Source: Ilumatobacteraceae bacterium (GTDB taxonomy: Bacteria > Actinomycetota > Acidimicrobiia > Acidimicrobiales > Ilumatobacteraceae). From it: a stretch of 64,000 nucleotides of DNA. The stretch lies in assembly GCA_025463305.1 (NCBI GenBank), contig JAOBWK010000082.1:1-64000 (forward strand). The letters are read 5' to 3'. Below are positions 35,688-44,892 of the stretch, one piece after another (the stretch's first letter is position 1; every line of letters starts with the position of its first letter). The notes under the pieces were generated by a model. It saw nothing but the letters and a program-made list of their open reading frames with translations, was not told where the DNA came from and did not search any database. The position numbers and the translations under genes are program-made.

Positions 35688-36818
35688 TCAGGCTGTGACG
35701 AGGGCTGCCGGCTCGCCGACTTCGGGGAACAGCTCGAGGAACGCGCCGCGGGTGATCCTGTAGGTGGTCGCCTCGTCGACGCCGTCGAAGAGGCCGTGCA
35801 GCGTCTCTTGTGAGTGGCCGAACGTTCCCTCCATGTGCGGGTAGTCACTGCCCCACATGACGTTGTTGTATCCCATGGCTGTGCATGCGGCGACTGCGGA
35901 CTCGTCGTGTTGGAACGATGCGTAGACCTGGGAGTAGAGGATCTCCTTGGGCGAGCGGGAGAGCTTGGGACGCACCATCATGTGGTGCTGGCGGTAACCC
36001 TCGGTCATCCGGTCGCCGAGGAATGGCACCCAGGTCGCCCCGCCCTCGGAGATGAGCACCTTGAGGTCGGGATGGCGATCGAGAGCACCGGAGGCGACCA
36101 TCTTCATCGCGGCGCGTTGGCCGGAGAAGGTCGTCTCGGTGTAGTTGAGGACTGCGCCACCCGGCCCGCGATAGGCGGCGCCGAGCGCTTCGCCGGCAGC
36201 GAAGTCGACCGGGTCCGTGCCGATGTGGAAGGCGACGACCATGTTCGCGGCTTCGGCGGCTGCCCAGAAGGGCTCCCAGTCATCGCGGTTGTAGTCACGC
36301 GTCGTCGCCGGGGGAGTGGTCGGCAAGAAGACGGCGCGGAAACCCAGCGCGGCGGTGCGTTCGAGCTCTTCGACGGCATCGTCGATCGAGAGCATCGAGA
36401 CCTGAGCTGTCGGCACGAACCGCTTCGAGGCGCCAATGATCGTGTCGTGAGCCCAATCGTTGCTGACTCGGATCGCGGCGCGGACTGCGGCCGGGGTGCG
36501 GAACGAGGCGTTCCACATGCCGAGCGACGGGAACACGACCTCGCCCCAGATGCCTTCGGAGTCGAGGTCGACGAGGCGCTTGGTGGTGTCGCGAGCGCCC
36601 GGTGCGCGGCTGGACGCTTCGAAGAACTCGGCCTGTGCGGCGCCCGGAAGACGCCGGCGAAAGCTCTGCCCGTCGACGTGGACGGTCTCCCACTCACCGT
36701 CGTCATCGCGCACGCTGCGCGGCATGAGATCGGCGAGCTCTGTCGGCAGGTTGCTTCGCCACAGGTCGTCGGGTTCGAGGAAATGCGAGTCTCCCGAGTT
36801 GGCCCAGATGGTTTCCAT
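35688..36818 (-). CDS. Amidohydrolase-2 family protein (ACMSD-like)
   Basis: A 376-residue TIM-barrel metal-dependent hydrolase or decarboxylase. The ATG at 36818 has GGAGG upstream. Motifs are SGDSHFLEPDDLW at the N-terminus (where ACMSD enzymes have D-x-H-x-H; the first His is Ser/Asp here), AFHIGTD in the middle, ISEGGATWVPFLGDR and WGSDYPHMEG near the end. The family hydrolyses ring amides or decarboxylates aromatic or CoA-linked acids; actinobacterial members often occur in ring-cleavage and steroid gene clusters. It is the first gene of the run leading to TetR, HAD and acyl-CoA dehydrogenase 1. Confidence 0.85.
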   Translation of the reverse strand: METIWANSGDSHFLEPDDLWRSNLPTELADLMPRSVRDDDGEWETVHVDGQSFRRRLPGAAQAEFFEASSRAPGARDTTKRLVDLDSEGIWGEVVFPSLGMWNASFRTPAAVRAAIRVSNDWAHDTIIGASKRFVPTAQVSMLSIDDAVEELERTAALGFRAVFLPTTPPATTRDYNRDDWEPFWAAAEAANMVVAFHIGTDPVDFAAGEALGAAYRGPGGAVLNYTETTFSGQRAAMKMVASGALDRHPDLKVLISEGGATWVPFLGDRMTEGYRQHHMMVRPKLSRSPKEILYSQVYASFQHDESAVAACTAMGYNNVMWGSDYPHMEGTFGHSQETLHGLFDGVDEATTYRITRGAFLELFPEVGEPAALVTA

Positions 36819-36896
36819 GTCAGTCCTCCATGTGCCACACCCCATGTGGCTCGTCGGTCAACGTACTCCGATCGGCACTATTTGACAATGCTATTT

Positions 36897-38018
36897 TCAA
36901 ATTGAGTCGAGGAGGGTTTTGACGAGTTGCGGTACCTCGGCCAGGGCGCGGAGCGCGTCGTTGAGGTGCGTGCAGCCGTTTGTCTTCGACAGCCGTCCGA
37001 GCACCGCCGAGCGGAGTTCGGCGAGTGGGGTGCCGATCATGGCCGTGGCGTTTGCGGCAGCCGACGGGCATTCCGGATACGGCAGCACGCGAGGTTCCGC
37101 CTCGACCGAACGCAGGGTCAGCGAGCGTCGATCTGCGGTTGCGCGCAACACGTACTCATGGACTGCGATCCGACCATGGTCGGGATCGCCGGCGGAGTCC
37201 TGGAAGGCGGAGTCGATCACCACGATCTCCTCGCCAACGTGCGCCTCGACCCAGACATCGATGCGCCTCGCGCGTCGCATGGACACTGGAGGAAGTTCGG
37301 CCAATGCATGCCAGCCGTGCGGGTCCTCGACGTTCACGAGCGCTCCGACCGGTTGGACACGGTGCGTGTCGTACGGCGTGCCGTCAGGTCGCAGGGCGCT
37401 GGATCCGGGCCGGAACCCGATGCAGATGCCCTCCATCTGGGGTGCCCTGTTGGGCGCGTGCGGCACCGTCGAAGGTCGGTCGTCCGATGTCGCCGTCATC
37501 CAGGTCTGGCGCCACCGGGACCATGCGAAACCGGCGATCAGGCTGCTTCCAGATATGTCATCGAGCAGCAGGTACAGCGTCGAGCCGGCATCGCGCTCGG
37601 TGGGCACGAGCTCGTCGACGAGGCGACGCAGATGGCCGCCGCCGCGACTGCCCAGCATCTGCTGGAGCTGCGGATGGCAAGGGCTGGTCTCGAGGAAGGT
37701 GATTTCCCGATCCGGGCCGATCTCGGCTCGCATCGTCGAGGTGGTCAGTGGGAGCGGCGGTGCCGATGACGTCAGCGTCAGCGCGTCTCTGGCCGCACCG
37801 TCGAGTCGCAGCGCTGACCCGTACCCGTCCGGCCACGTCATGTCGACCGTCGATGTTCGACGGATCGAGCCGCGCCGGCGCATGGGTGCAGGACCGGCGG
37901 GTCCGAGAACGCCGGGCTGCGGCGGCGGGACGAACCCGATGACGATTTGTTGGTCGGTGTTGCGCGTGGGTTGGTCGTCGAGCGGCGAACGACTTGGACC
38001 TGGGTTTGACGTGCTCAT
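36897..38018 (-). CDS. DUF2889-type protein
   Basis: A 373-residue protein. The C-terminal half shows the family's pattern, ending in a conserved block SKTNGCTHLNDALRALAE, where the Cys-x-His pair and flanking hydrophobics are typical of DUF2889 proteins. The function of the family is unknown, although members recur near acyl-CoA catabolic genes of actinobacteria. The N-terminal 40 residues are Pro/Arg-rich. ATG 38018 is taken as the start because the upstream extension is compositionally a shadow. It diverges from the importer operon across 171 bp containing operator site c. Confidence 0.75.
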   Translation of the reverse strand: MSTSNPGPSRSPLDDQPTRNTDQQIVIGFVPPPQPGVLGPAGPAPMRRRGSIRRTSTVDMTWPDGYGSALRLDGAARDALTLTSSAPPLPLTTSTMRAEIGPDREITFLETSPCHPQLQQMLGSRGGGHLRRLVDELVPTERDAGSTLYLLLDDISGSSLIAGFAWSRWRQTWMTATSDDRPSTVPHAPNRAPQMEGICIGFRPGSSALRPDGTPYDTHRVQPVGALVNVEDPHGWHALAELPPVSMRRARRIDVWVEAHVGEEIVVIDSAFQDSAGDPDHGRIAVHEYVLRATADRRSLTLRSVEAEPRVLPYPECPSAAANATAMIGTPLAELRSAVLGRLSKTNGCTHLNDALRALAEVPQLVKTLLDSI

Positions 38019-38112
38019 CAGGCATCTTTTCTGCGGTCGCGACTGATCAACGGGCGACGGCCCTGCTCGGCAGTCTGCTCCCAATCTGGGGAACTCGGAC
38101 CCACTGCTTGCT

Positions 38113-38128
38113 AAATAGGTTAAGATTT
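38113..38128. promoter_or_regulatory. Shared catabolic operator, site c
   Basis: AAATA-GGTTAA-GATTT, a near palindrome. It lies 62-77 bp upstream of the importer binding-protein start and contains TAGGTT, a plausible -10 box for that gene. The divergent DUF2889 gene could share it. Confidence 0.6.
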
Positions 38129-38189
38129 TGTACTGTGGCGCCCGACACAGCGAACACAGCTCGTGCGAACCATCAGGGGGGTTCTTCAC

Positions 38190-39635
38190 ATGACCACATC
38201 GACTCGCGCCACGCGGACCAGACGGGGCCTGGTGGCCTGTGCGGTCGTCGGCGGTCTGCTGCTTGCGGCCTGTAGCAGCGACAAGGACAAGGCGGCGACG
38301 ACCACGGCGGCGCCGTCGGGGACGTCGGCGTCCACCGCCACAACGACCGAAGGATCAACCGCCGACACAGCTGCGGACACGACGACAGCGACATCGGGCA
38401 CGGCAGCAGCGGACACGGTTGCCACCGACACGGTCACGACGGACACGGCGACGAGTGAGTCGACTGTCGACACGGCTGCGACAGAGAGCTCGGCCGCCGC
38501 GAGCGGCGGTCTCGACTGTGCTGGACCGGCCGCCACGGGAGATGCCGTCAAGATCGGCGTGCTGTGGCCGGAAGGCCCGACCGTGAACCTTCCCGAGCTC
38601 GGCGAGTCGGCCCAGGCGGCGATGTCGTACGCCAACGATTGCCTCGGCGGCATTGGTGGACATCCGGTCGACGTGGTCGGCTGCAAGATCGACGAGACCA
38701 ACACGGCCTCTGCGAGTGACTGCGCGAACCAGATGGTCGAGGCCGGTGTTGCCGCCGTCGTCGTGACGATCACGTCGAGTGGTTCGACGATCGTGCCGAT
38801 CATCACCGGGGCTGGCATCCCGTACATCGTGTCGGGCGGTGCATCGCCTGAGGAGAACATCAACCCGGCAAACCTGGTCTTCGGCGCCACGGGTGGAGTT
38901 GCTGCCGACCTGGGCGCCATGGCCGTCCAAGCCAAGAACGCCGGGCTCGACCACATCGCCCTGCTCGTCACCGAAGGCGCCGCAGCTGGCGTTGGTGGTC
39001 TTGCCGGTATTCCGTTCGGCAAGGCTGGGGTGAAGGCCGACATCGTCCCCATCCCCGCCGGCACGCCCGACATGACCCCACAACTGACAGCGGCACTGTC
39101 CGGAGGCGCCCAGGCGACGGCGGTCATCGGTGACTCGACGCTGTGCATCTCCTACCTGCAGGCCGCTGCATCGGTCGATGCCGACGGCACCCACTACGTG
39201 ATCGCGACCTGCATCGGCGACGACGTGATCAGCGCCGTCGGAGCGGATGCGATCAACGGGGCAACCGTCTTCGAGAACACCGACGTCAGCGGCACCGATG
39301 CCGAGAGCACCCTCTACGACGCAGTCATGGCGAAGTACAGCCCGAAGACACCTCTCGGCGGTTTCTCACCCACCGGATACGTGGCCGCACTCAGCCTCGT
39401 GCGTGGTGTCGCCGGGCTCACGGGCGACGTCACCAAGGACAGCATCGCCGCAGCGATGCGCGCCACCAAGGGCATTGCGATCCCGGCAGGTTTGGGTACG
39501 ACGTACAGCTGTGCGACGCCACCACTGCCGCCCTTGACCGCCGTGTGCAGCTCGCAGGCGCTCGTCGGCACCATCACCGACGGCAAGATCAGCGACCTGC
39601 AGGTGCTCGACGCCGGTCCGCTCTTCGCGAGCTGA
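38190..39635 (+). CDS. livK: ABC transporter substrate-binding lipoprotein (Liv type)
   Basis: A 481-residue periplasmic-binding protein of the branched-chain amino acid/amide family. It has an exported N-terminus (RRGLVACAVVGGLLLAAC lipobox), a Thr/Ala-rich linker of about 80 residues and the type I periplasmic-binding fold from KIGVLWPEGPTVNLPELG onward. ATG 38190 is chosen for an AGGGGGG stretch about ten bases upstream. It feeds the following fused permease/ATPase. In catabolic islands such Liv-type systems usually import aromatic or branched carboxylic acids rather than amino acids; the ligand here is unknown. Confidence 0.9.
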   Translation: MTTSTRATRTRRGLVACAVVGGLLLAACSSDKDKAATTTAAPSGTSASTATTTEGSTADTAADTTTATSGTAAADTVATDTVTTDTATSESTVDTAATESSAAASGGLDCAGPAATGDAVKIGVLWPEGPTVNLPELGESAQAAMSYANDCLGGIGGHPVDVVGCKIDETNTASASDCANQMVEAGVAAVVVTITSSGSTIVPIITGAGIPYIVSGGASPEENINPANLVFGATGGVAADLGAMAVQAKNAGLDHIALLVTEGAAAGVGGLAGIPFGKAGVKADIVPIPAGTPDMTPQLTAALSGGAQATAVIGDSTLCISYLQAAASVDADGTHYVIATCIGDDVISAVGADAINGATVFENTDVSGTDAESTLYDAVMAKYSPKTPLGGFSPTGYVAALSLVRGVAGLTGDVTKDSIAAAMRATKGIAIPAGLGTTYSCATPPLPPLTAVCSSQALVGTITDGKISDLQVLDAGPLFAS

Positions 39636-39679
39636 TCGGACGATGAGACGATGGTCCCCCGTCGCGGAGAGGACGCCCG

Positions 39680-42436
39680 ATGAATGAACACATCGGGTTC
39701 CTCCTGCGCGGCCTTGGCAGCGGCGGCGTGTTCGCCGCCCTTGCCATGGCGTTGGTGGTCACGTACCGCTCGTCGGGCGTGGTCAACTTCGCGACGGGCG
39801 CCATCGCCCTGTACACCGCCGAAACCTACGCGCTGCTGCGCTCTGGGCAACTCTTCAACCCGATCCCATTCCTCTCGGCCAAGGTCAAGATCGCGGATCG
39901 ACTCGGGTTCGCCCCGGCCGTGGCCATCGCGCTGATCATCGCTGCCGTGCTCGGCGTTGTCTTGCACTACGTCGTGTTCCGGCCGTTGCGTCCGGCGCCA
40001 GCGGTCGCCAAGGCGGTTGCGTCGGTCGGTGTCATGATCGTTCTGCAGGCGGACATCGGTCTTCGTCTCGGCACGAAGGTGGTCGTCACCAAGGCGATCT
40101 TGCCGACGAAGAACTACAAGATCCTGGGTCAGGCGATTCGCGGCGACCGACTGTGGTTCGCTGCGGCGGTCGTCGCCATTGCCGTTGTGTTGTGGGCCGT
40201 GTTCCGGTTCACCCGGTTCGGGCTGGCCACGCGCGCCGCGGCAGAGACGGAGAAAGGCGCGCTCGTGACCGGCTTGTCTCCGGAAAGGATCGCGCTGTCG
40301 AACTGGGCCATCAGCGCCGTGGTGTCCGGGATCGCCGGAATCCTCATCTCCCCAATCGTTCCGATCATCCCGATCTCCTACACGCTGTTCATCGTGCCGG
40401 CGCTGGCAGCGGCCTTGGTGGGGGGGTTCACGTCGGTCGGGCCGGCGGTCGCCGCCGGCCTCGTGATCGGCATGCTGCAGTCCGACCTGACGTTCGTCCA
40501 GACGAAGTACAGCTGGTTCCCGAAGGCCGGCGGACCGGAGCTCGTTCCGCTCATCCTGATCATCGTGGTGCTGGTGATCCGAGGTCGTCCGCTGCCGGAT
40601 CGGGCGGCGTTCATCACCAAGACGCTGGGTCGGGCTCCACGCCCTCGACGAATCGCTGCGCCATCTGTCGTCGCAGTGGCGGCGGGGGCTGCGCTGATCG
40701 TGGTCACCAGCGGTGGGTACCGCTCGGCGGTCATCCTCACGTTCATCTACGGCATCGTCGCGCTGTCGTGGGTGGTGGTCACCGGGTACGCCGGTCAGGT
40801 CTCGCTCGCTCAGCTCGCCTTGGCGGGTGTCGGAGCGTTCTCCCTGCACCGATTCGCCGTCACGCTCGGTGTGCCGTTCCCGTTCGCGCCGTTGCTCGCC
40901 GCGACTGCCGCTGCCGTGATCGGTGTGGTCGTCGGCCTTCCAGCGCTGCGCATCCGCGGTCTGCCGGTGGCGGTCGTCACGCTTGCGCTCGCCGTGTCGC
41001 TGGAAGCGTTCTGGTTCCTCAACCCCGACTTCAACGGCGGCCTCAAAGGTGCACCGATTGCCCCACCGTCGATCTTCGGATGGAAGTTCCGTCTCGACGC
41101 GCTCTCGTCGCGCATCCCGTTCGCGCTGCTGTGCCTCGGAGTGCTGGCCTGCGTCGCTGTCGCTGTCGCCGTCCTGCGTCGGAGCCGATTGGGGGCGGCC
41201 ATGCTCGCCGTGAAGGCCAACGAGCGATCCGCCGCGGCAGCCGGCATCAACGTCGCCCGCACGAAGCTCGTCGCGTTCGGGATCGGGGCGTTCATCGCCG
41301 GACTCGGCGGATCACTGCTCGCGTACCAGCAGGGGTCGGCGGTCCCGCAGACCTACAACTCGGTGCTCGGGGTGGGAGTCTTCGCGACCGTCTACCTCGC
41401 GGGGATCACGTCGGTGTCCGGGGGCATCACCGCCGGTGTGCTCTCGGCCGGTGGAATCGTGTTCATCTTCCTCGACCGCAACCTCGAGCTCGGCGGGTGG
41501 TACCCGGCCATCGCCGGAGCGTTCTTGGTGTTCACCGTCATCCGCAGCCCCGAAGGCATCGCCGGAGAGTTCCACAAGCTCACCGACCGGATTCGTCAGC
41601 GCGGCAACGCAACCGAACCGGCACTCCCGGCGTTCGAGGCAACTGCGCTCTCCATCGTGCCGCCGGCAACCACCGTCGGCCCGCCGATCCTTACCGTTCG
41701 CGGTCTTTCCGTCCGCTTCGGCGGTGTGGTCGCCGTCAGCGATGTGTCGTTCGAGGTGCAGGCGGGCTCGATCGTCGGTCTGATCGGCCCGAACGGAGCC
41801 GGCAAGACCACGCTCATCGACGCGATCAGCGGCTATGTCACCTGCTCCGGCAGCGTCGAGCTCGACAGCGGGGACATCAGCGGCCTCGTCCCGTACCGGC
41901 GGAGCCGACTCGGGTTGGGCCGCACCTTCCAGAGCGTGGAGCTGTACGAGGGCCTGACGGTCGAGGAGAACATCGCCGTCGGACAGCACGCTGCGCGTCA
42001 GCGCCCGGGCGTGGACATCGGGGACGACGACCTCGACAGGTTGTGCAACTTGCTGGAGTTGAACGACGTTCGCGACCGACCGATCCGCGAGCTGTCTGCC
42101 GGCTATCGCCAGCTGGTCTCCGTTGCCCGCGCGCTCGCTGGCCATCCCCGAGTCGTGCTCCTCGACGAGCCGGCCGGCGGCCTCGACACCGACGAAAGCC
42201 AGTGGCTAGGTCAGCGTCTGCTCGAAGTTCGTGCTGCGGGGATCACGGTGGTGATGATCGATCACGACATGAGCTTGGTGCTCAACGTGTGCGACCAGAT
42301 CCATGTGCTCGACCTCGGCTCGATCATCGCCTCTGGCACACCGGCGCAGGTCCAATCGGATCCGCGTGTCGCCGAGGCGTACCTTGGCACCACGCACGCA
42401 CATGTCGGGGGACCTGGCGTCGAGGAGGTCGCATGA
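39680..42436 (+). CDS. Fused Liv-type ABC importer: permease-permease-ATPase
   Basis: A 918-residue fusion. Residues 1-315 are a LivH-type permease ([26 protein letters not shown], repeated hydrophobic segments). Residues about 330-650 are a LivM-type permease ([22 protein letters not shown]). Residues about 670-918 are a LivG-type ATPase with Walker A GPNGAGKT, signature LSAGYRQ and Walker B VVLLDEP. Usually these are three genes; here no internal stop or start separates them. It lies 44 bp after the binding-protein gene and its stop overlaps the LivF-type ATPase start (ATGA), so the four components form one complete transporter. Confidence 0.9.
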   Translation: MNEHIGFLLRGLGSGGVFAALAMALVVTYRSSGVVNFATGAIALYTAETYALLRSGQLFNPIPFLSAKVKIADRLGFAPAVAIALIIAAVLGVVLHYVVFRPLRPAPAVAKAVASVGVMIVLQADIGLRLGTKVVVTKAILPTKNYKILGQAIRGDRLWFAAAVVAIAVVLWAVFRFTRFGLATRAAAETEKGALVTGLSPERIALSNWAISAVVSGIAGILISPIVPIIPISYTLFIVPALAAALVGGFTSVGPAVAAGLVIGMLQSDLTFVQTKYSWFPKAGGPELVPLILIIVVLVIRGRPLPDRAAFITKTLGRAPRPRRIAAPSVVAVAAGAALIVVTSGGYRSAVILTFIYGIVALSWVVVTGYAGQVSLAQLALAGVGAFSLHRFAVTLGVPFPFAPLLAATAAAVIGVVVGLPALRIRGLPVAVVTLALAVSLEAFWFLNPDFNGGLKGAPIAPPSIFGWKFRLDALSSRIPFALLCLGVLACVAVAVAVLRRSRLGAAMLAVKANERSAAAAGINVARTKLVAFGIGAFIAGLGGSLLAYQQGSAVPQTYNSVLGVGVFATVYLAGITSVSGGITAGVLSAGGIVFIFLDRNLELGGWYPAIAGAFLVFTVIRSPEGIAGEFHKLTDRIRQRGNATEPALPAFEATALSIVPPATTVGPPILTVRGLSVRFGGVVAVSDVSFEVQAGSIVGLIGPNGAGKTTLIDAISGYVTCSGSVELDSGDISGLVPYRRSRLGLGRTFQSVELYEGLTVEENIAVGQHAARQRPGVDIGDDDLDRLCNLLELNDVRDRPIRELSAGYRQLVSVARALAGHPRVVLLDEPAGGLDTDESQWLGQRLLEVRAAGITVVMIDHDMSLVLNVCDQIHVLDLGSIIASGTPAQVQSDPRVAEAYLGTTHAHVGGPGVEEVA

Positions 42437-43182
42437 GCGAGCGCAGCGCGCCAACCACCAGCACATGCGCTTTGCAGTGCATCGGTCTGGACGCCGGATA
42501 CTCGGGGAATCCTGTCGTGCGCGGTGTAAACCTCGAGATCATGCCGGGCGAGGTCGTCGCGTTGCTCGGACCGAACGGTGCTGGGAAGACGACCTTGCTG
42601 GCCACCTTTGCTGGGCTGTTGCCGATCCTCGGCGGAACGCTCGACGTGCTCGGTTCGCCAGCGCCGAAAGGCAATCCGACCTCGATGTCCAGGCGGGGGG
42701 TCGTGCTGGTCCCCGACGACAGAGCGTTGTTCACGACCCTGACGAGCCGCGAGAACATCCAGCTCGGCCGCCGCGCAGGTTCGCCGACGTTGGAGCAGAT
42801 CATCGACTACTTCCCTGCGCTCGAGAAGCGACTCGACGTCAAGGCTGGCTCGCTGTCTGGTGGAGAGCAGCAGATGTTGGCCATGGCTCGGGGCTTGGTC
42901 CAGCAGCCCAAGATCCTGCTCATCGACGAGCTCAGCATGGGGCTCGCCCCGATCGTCGCCGAGAACCTCCTCCCGGTTGTTCGGCGGGTCGCCGCAGAGA
43001 CCGGGACAGCCGTGGTGCTCGTCGAGCAGCACGTCCGCCTCGCGCTCGGGATCGCCGACCGGGCGATTGTGCTCGTCCACGGACGGATCGAGCTCGTTGG
43101 AGCCGCCTCCGAGCTCGCCACCGACATCAGCGTGATCGAACGCGCCTACCTCGGCCCTACCACGGTGACCGCACCGTGCTGA
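42433..43182 (+). CDS. livF: ABC transporter ATP-binding protein (LivF type)
   Basis: A 249-residue ATPase with Walker A GPNGAGKT, signature LSGGEQQ, Walker B ILLIDELSMGLAP and a switch His in LVEQHVRLAL; the ELSMGLAP segment is the LivF hallmark. The open frame is much longer upstream, but that part is a shadow of the fusion gene; the ATG at 42433 overlaps its stop. It forms a heterodimer with the ATPase part of the fusion and drives uptake. Confidence 0.93.
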   Translation: MSERSAPTTSTCALQCIGLDAGYSGNPVVRGVNLEIMPGEVVALLGPNGAGKTTLLATFAGLLPILGGTLDVLGSPAPKGNPTSMSRRGVVLVPDDRALFTTLTSRENIQLGRRAGSPTLEQIIDYFPALEKRLDVKAGSLSGGEQQMLAMARGLVQQPKILLIDELSMGLAPIVAENLLPVVRRVAAETGTAVVLVEQHVRLALGIADRAIVLVHGRIELVGAASELATDISVIERAYLGPTTVTAPC

Positions 43183-43234
43183 TCGTCGCCGGCCGTCAGT
43201 CGCTCACCGAATCAACTCGATTGGAACCACCGCT

Positions 43235-44416
43235 ATGACCGAACGTCGCCGAGCAGCAGTGGTGGGCATCGGCTCCACCGACTACTACAAGCGAGGGGGG
43301 TCGCTTCCCCAGACCGCCAACGAGATGGCTGCAATCGCCATCCTCGCCGCGGTCGAGGACGCTGGGCTCACCGTTGACGAGATCGACGGCTTTGCCTATT
43401 ACTCCAACGGCTTCGACACCGGATGGTTCGCCCAAGCGCTCGGCATTCCGGAGATCAAGTTCACCGCGAGCCTGACCGGCGGCGGCAGCGGTTCGGCCGG
43501 TTCAGTCGGGTTGGCCGCCACGGCGATCGCTGCCGGCCAGGCCGATGTCGTCGTCAGCCTGATGACACTGCAACAGGTACCCAGCAGCCGTCTCGGTGCG
43601 GCGATGGCGGCGACCACCGGCCCGTACTACCGGCCGCCGACACCCGAGAAGGACTTCATCTCGCCGTACGGCGTGTTCGCCCCGGGCCACTTCTTCTCCC
43701 TCATCGCACAGCGACACATGTACGAGTTCGGCACTACGCGTGAGCACTTCGCGGAAGTGGCGATCAACACTCGCAACAACGCGCTCAACCGCCCGAAGGC
43801 GTTGCACGAGAAGCCACTCACGCTTGACGAGTACTTCGGCGCACGAATGATCTCCGACCCGTTGTGCCTCTACGACTACACGATGGAGAGCGATGGCGCA
43901 GTCGCCGTGATCACCACCAGCGCCGACCGCGCCAAGGACCTCCGCCAGACACCCGCGTACGTGTTGGCCGGTGCTGCCGGCGGCGACGGTCGCTGGGGTC
44001 GCGGCATTGGTTGGATGGGCATGCCGGACGATCTGTTCCCGACGGCCGGCGCAGGTGCCGTCGCCCGCCTGCTGTACGAGCGTGGCGGCGTCGGTCCCGA
44101 CGATGTGGACGTCGCTCTGCTCTACGACCACTTCACCCCGATGGTGCTGCTTCAGCTCGAGGACTACGGGTTCTGTGCCCGCGGTGAGAGCGGTCCGTTC
44201 GTGGCCGACGGCAACATCCGCATGGGTGGCCGGATCCCGGTCAACACCCACGGCGGCAACCTTTCGGAGGCGTACATCATCGGCATGACCCACGTCGTCG
44301 AGGCGGTCGAGCAGATCCGTGGCACGGCGATCAACCAGGTTCCAGGCGCGGAGATCGCGCTCGTCACGGGGGGCCCTTCGGGGATCCCCGTCAGCGGCCT
44401 CCTCCTCCAGAAGTGA
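43235..44416 (+). CDS. Thiolase-like protein without catalytic Cys (Ltp2-type aldolase candidate)
   Basis: A 393-residue thiolase-fold protein of the lipid-transfer/SCP-x class (MTERRRAAVVGIGSTDYY). Where true thiolases have the nucleophilic Cys, residues 76-86 read FTASLTGGGSG, with no Cys. The C-terminal NTHGGNLSEAYIIGM block is kept. Together with the DUF35 protein that follows (GTGA overlap) this matches the Ltp2/ChsH-type retro-aldolases, which cut CoA-linked side chains of steroids by C-C cleavage. That activity is inferred from the missing Cys and the partner. The Ltp2 active-site tyrosines could not be mapped with certainty here. Confidence 0.85.
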   Translation: MTERRRAAVVGIGSTDYYKRGGSLPQTANEMAAIAILAAVEDAGLTVDEIDGFAYYSNGFDTGWFAQALGIPEIKFTASLTGGGSGSAGSVGLAATAIAAGQADVVVSLMTLQQVPSSRLGAAMAATTGPYYRPPTPEKDFISPYGVFAPGHFFSLIAQRHMYEFGTTREHFAEVAINTRNNALNRPKALHEKPLTLDEYFGARMISDPLCLYDYTMESDGAVAVITTSADRAKDLRQTPAYVLAGAAGGDGRWGRGIGWMGMPDDLFPTAGAGAVARLLYERGGVGPDDVDVALLYDHFTPMVLLQLEDYGFCARGESGPFVADGNIRMGGRIPVNTHGGNLSEAYIIGMTHVVEAVEQIRGTAINQVPGAEIALVTGGPSGIPVSGLLLQK

Positions 44417-44892
44417 GCGACGACATGACTGACACCACCACCCACGGCCCGTACCGAGGCGCGCCCAGTCGCGCCATCGCCGGGATCTCACCCGACGCAT
44501 GGACCGCGCCGTTCTGGACGGCTGCGCTCGAGCACCGGCTCGTCGCCGCCCGCTGCACCGAGTGCGCCACCTTCCAGGTGCCACCGACTGGGTTCTGTCC
44601 GAAGTGTCGGGCGAGGTCGATCGAGTGGGTCCAGCTGTCCGGCTTGGCGACGATCTACAGCTTCACCGTCGTGCGTCATGCCGTGGTCGCCCAACTCGCG
44701 GAGACCGTGCCCTACGTGATTGGCGTCGTCAAGCTCGACGGAGCCGACGACTCGAAGCTGATGACGAACATCGTCGACTGCGACCCGGACACCGTCCGCA
44801 TCGGCCAATCGGTGCACGTCGTGTGGGACGACATCGACGCCGAGGTGACGATCCCTCGCTTCGCCCCGCACTCGGAGGGTCTGCAGCCATGA
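44413..44892 (+). CDS. DUF35 OB-fold/zinc-ribbon protein
   Basis: A 159-residue protein. An N-terminal zinc ribbon has CTEC and CPKC about 14 residues apart (RCTECATFQVPPTGFCPKC). An OB fold follows (IYSFTVVRH, then PYVIGVVKLDGADD), the usual DUF35 architecture. Such proteins bind thiolase-fold partners and CoA substrates. The GTG start overlaps the stop of the Cys-less thiolase-like gene, and its own stop overlaps the CoA-transferase start, so all three are translated as a block. It is the probable partner of the thiolase-like protein. Confidence 0.9.
   Translation: MSDDMTDTTTHGPYRGAPSRAIAGISPDAWTAPFWTAALEHRLVAARCTECATFQVPPTGFCPKCRARSIEWVQLSGLATIYSFTVVRHAVVAQLAETVPYVIGVVKLDGADDSKLMTNIVDCDPDTVRIGQSVHVVWDDIDAEVTIPRFAPHSEGLQP

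Noticed and set aside
36881..36905. An eighth copy of the shared operator upstream of the amidohydrolase (TTTGACAATGCTATTTTCAAA)
   Set aside because: The AT-rich inverted repeat TTTGA...TCAAA is real, but the left arm and the core do not match the AAATA-N6-TATTT consensus.
40153..42432. Upstream extension of the LivF-type frame to 1009 residues
   Set aside because: Shadow of the permease-ATPase fusion; the ATGA start at 42433 is the normal LivF N-terminus.
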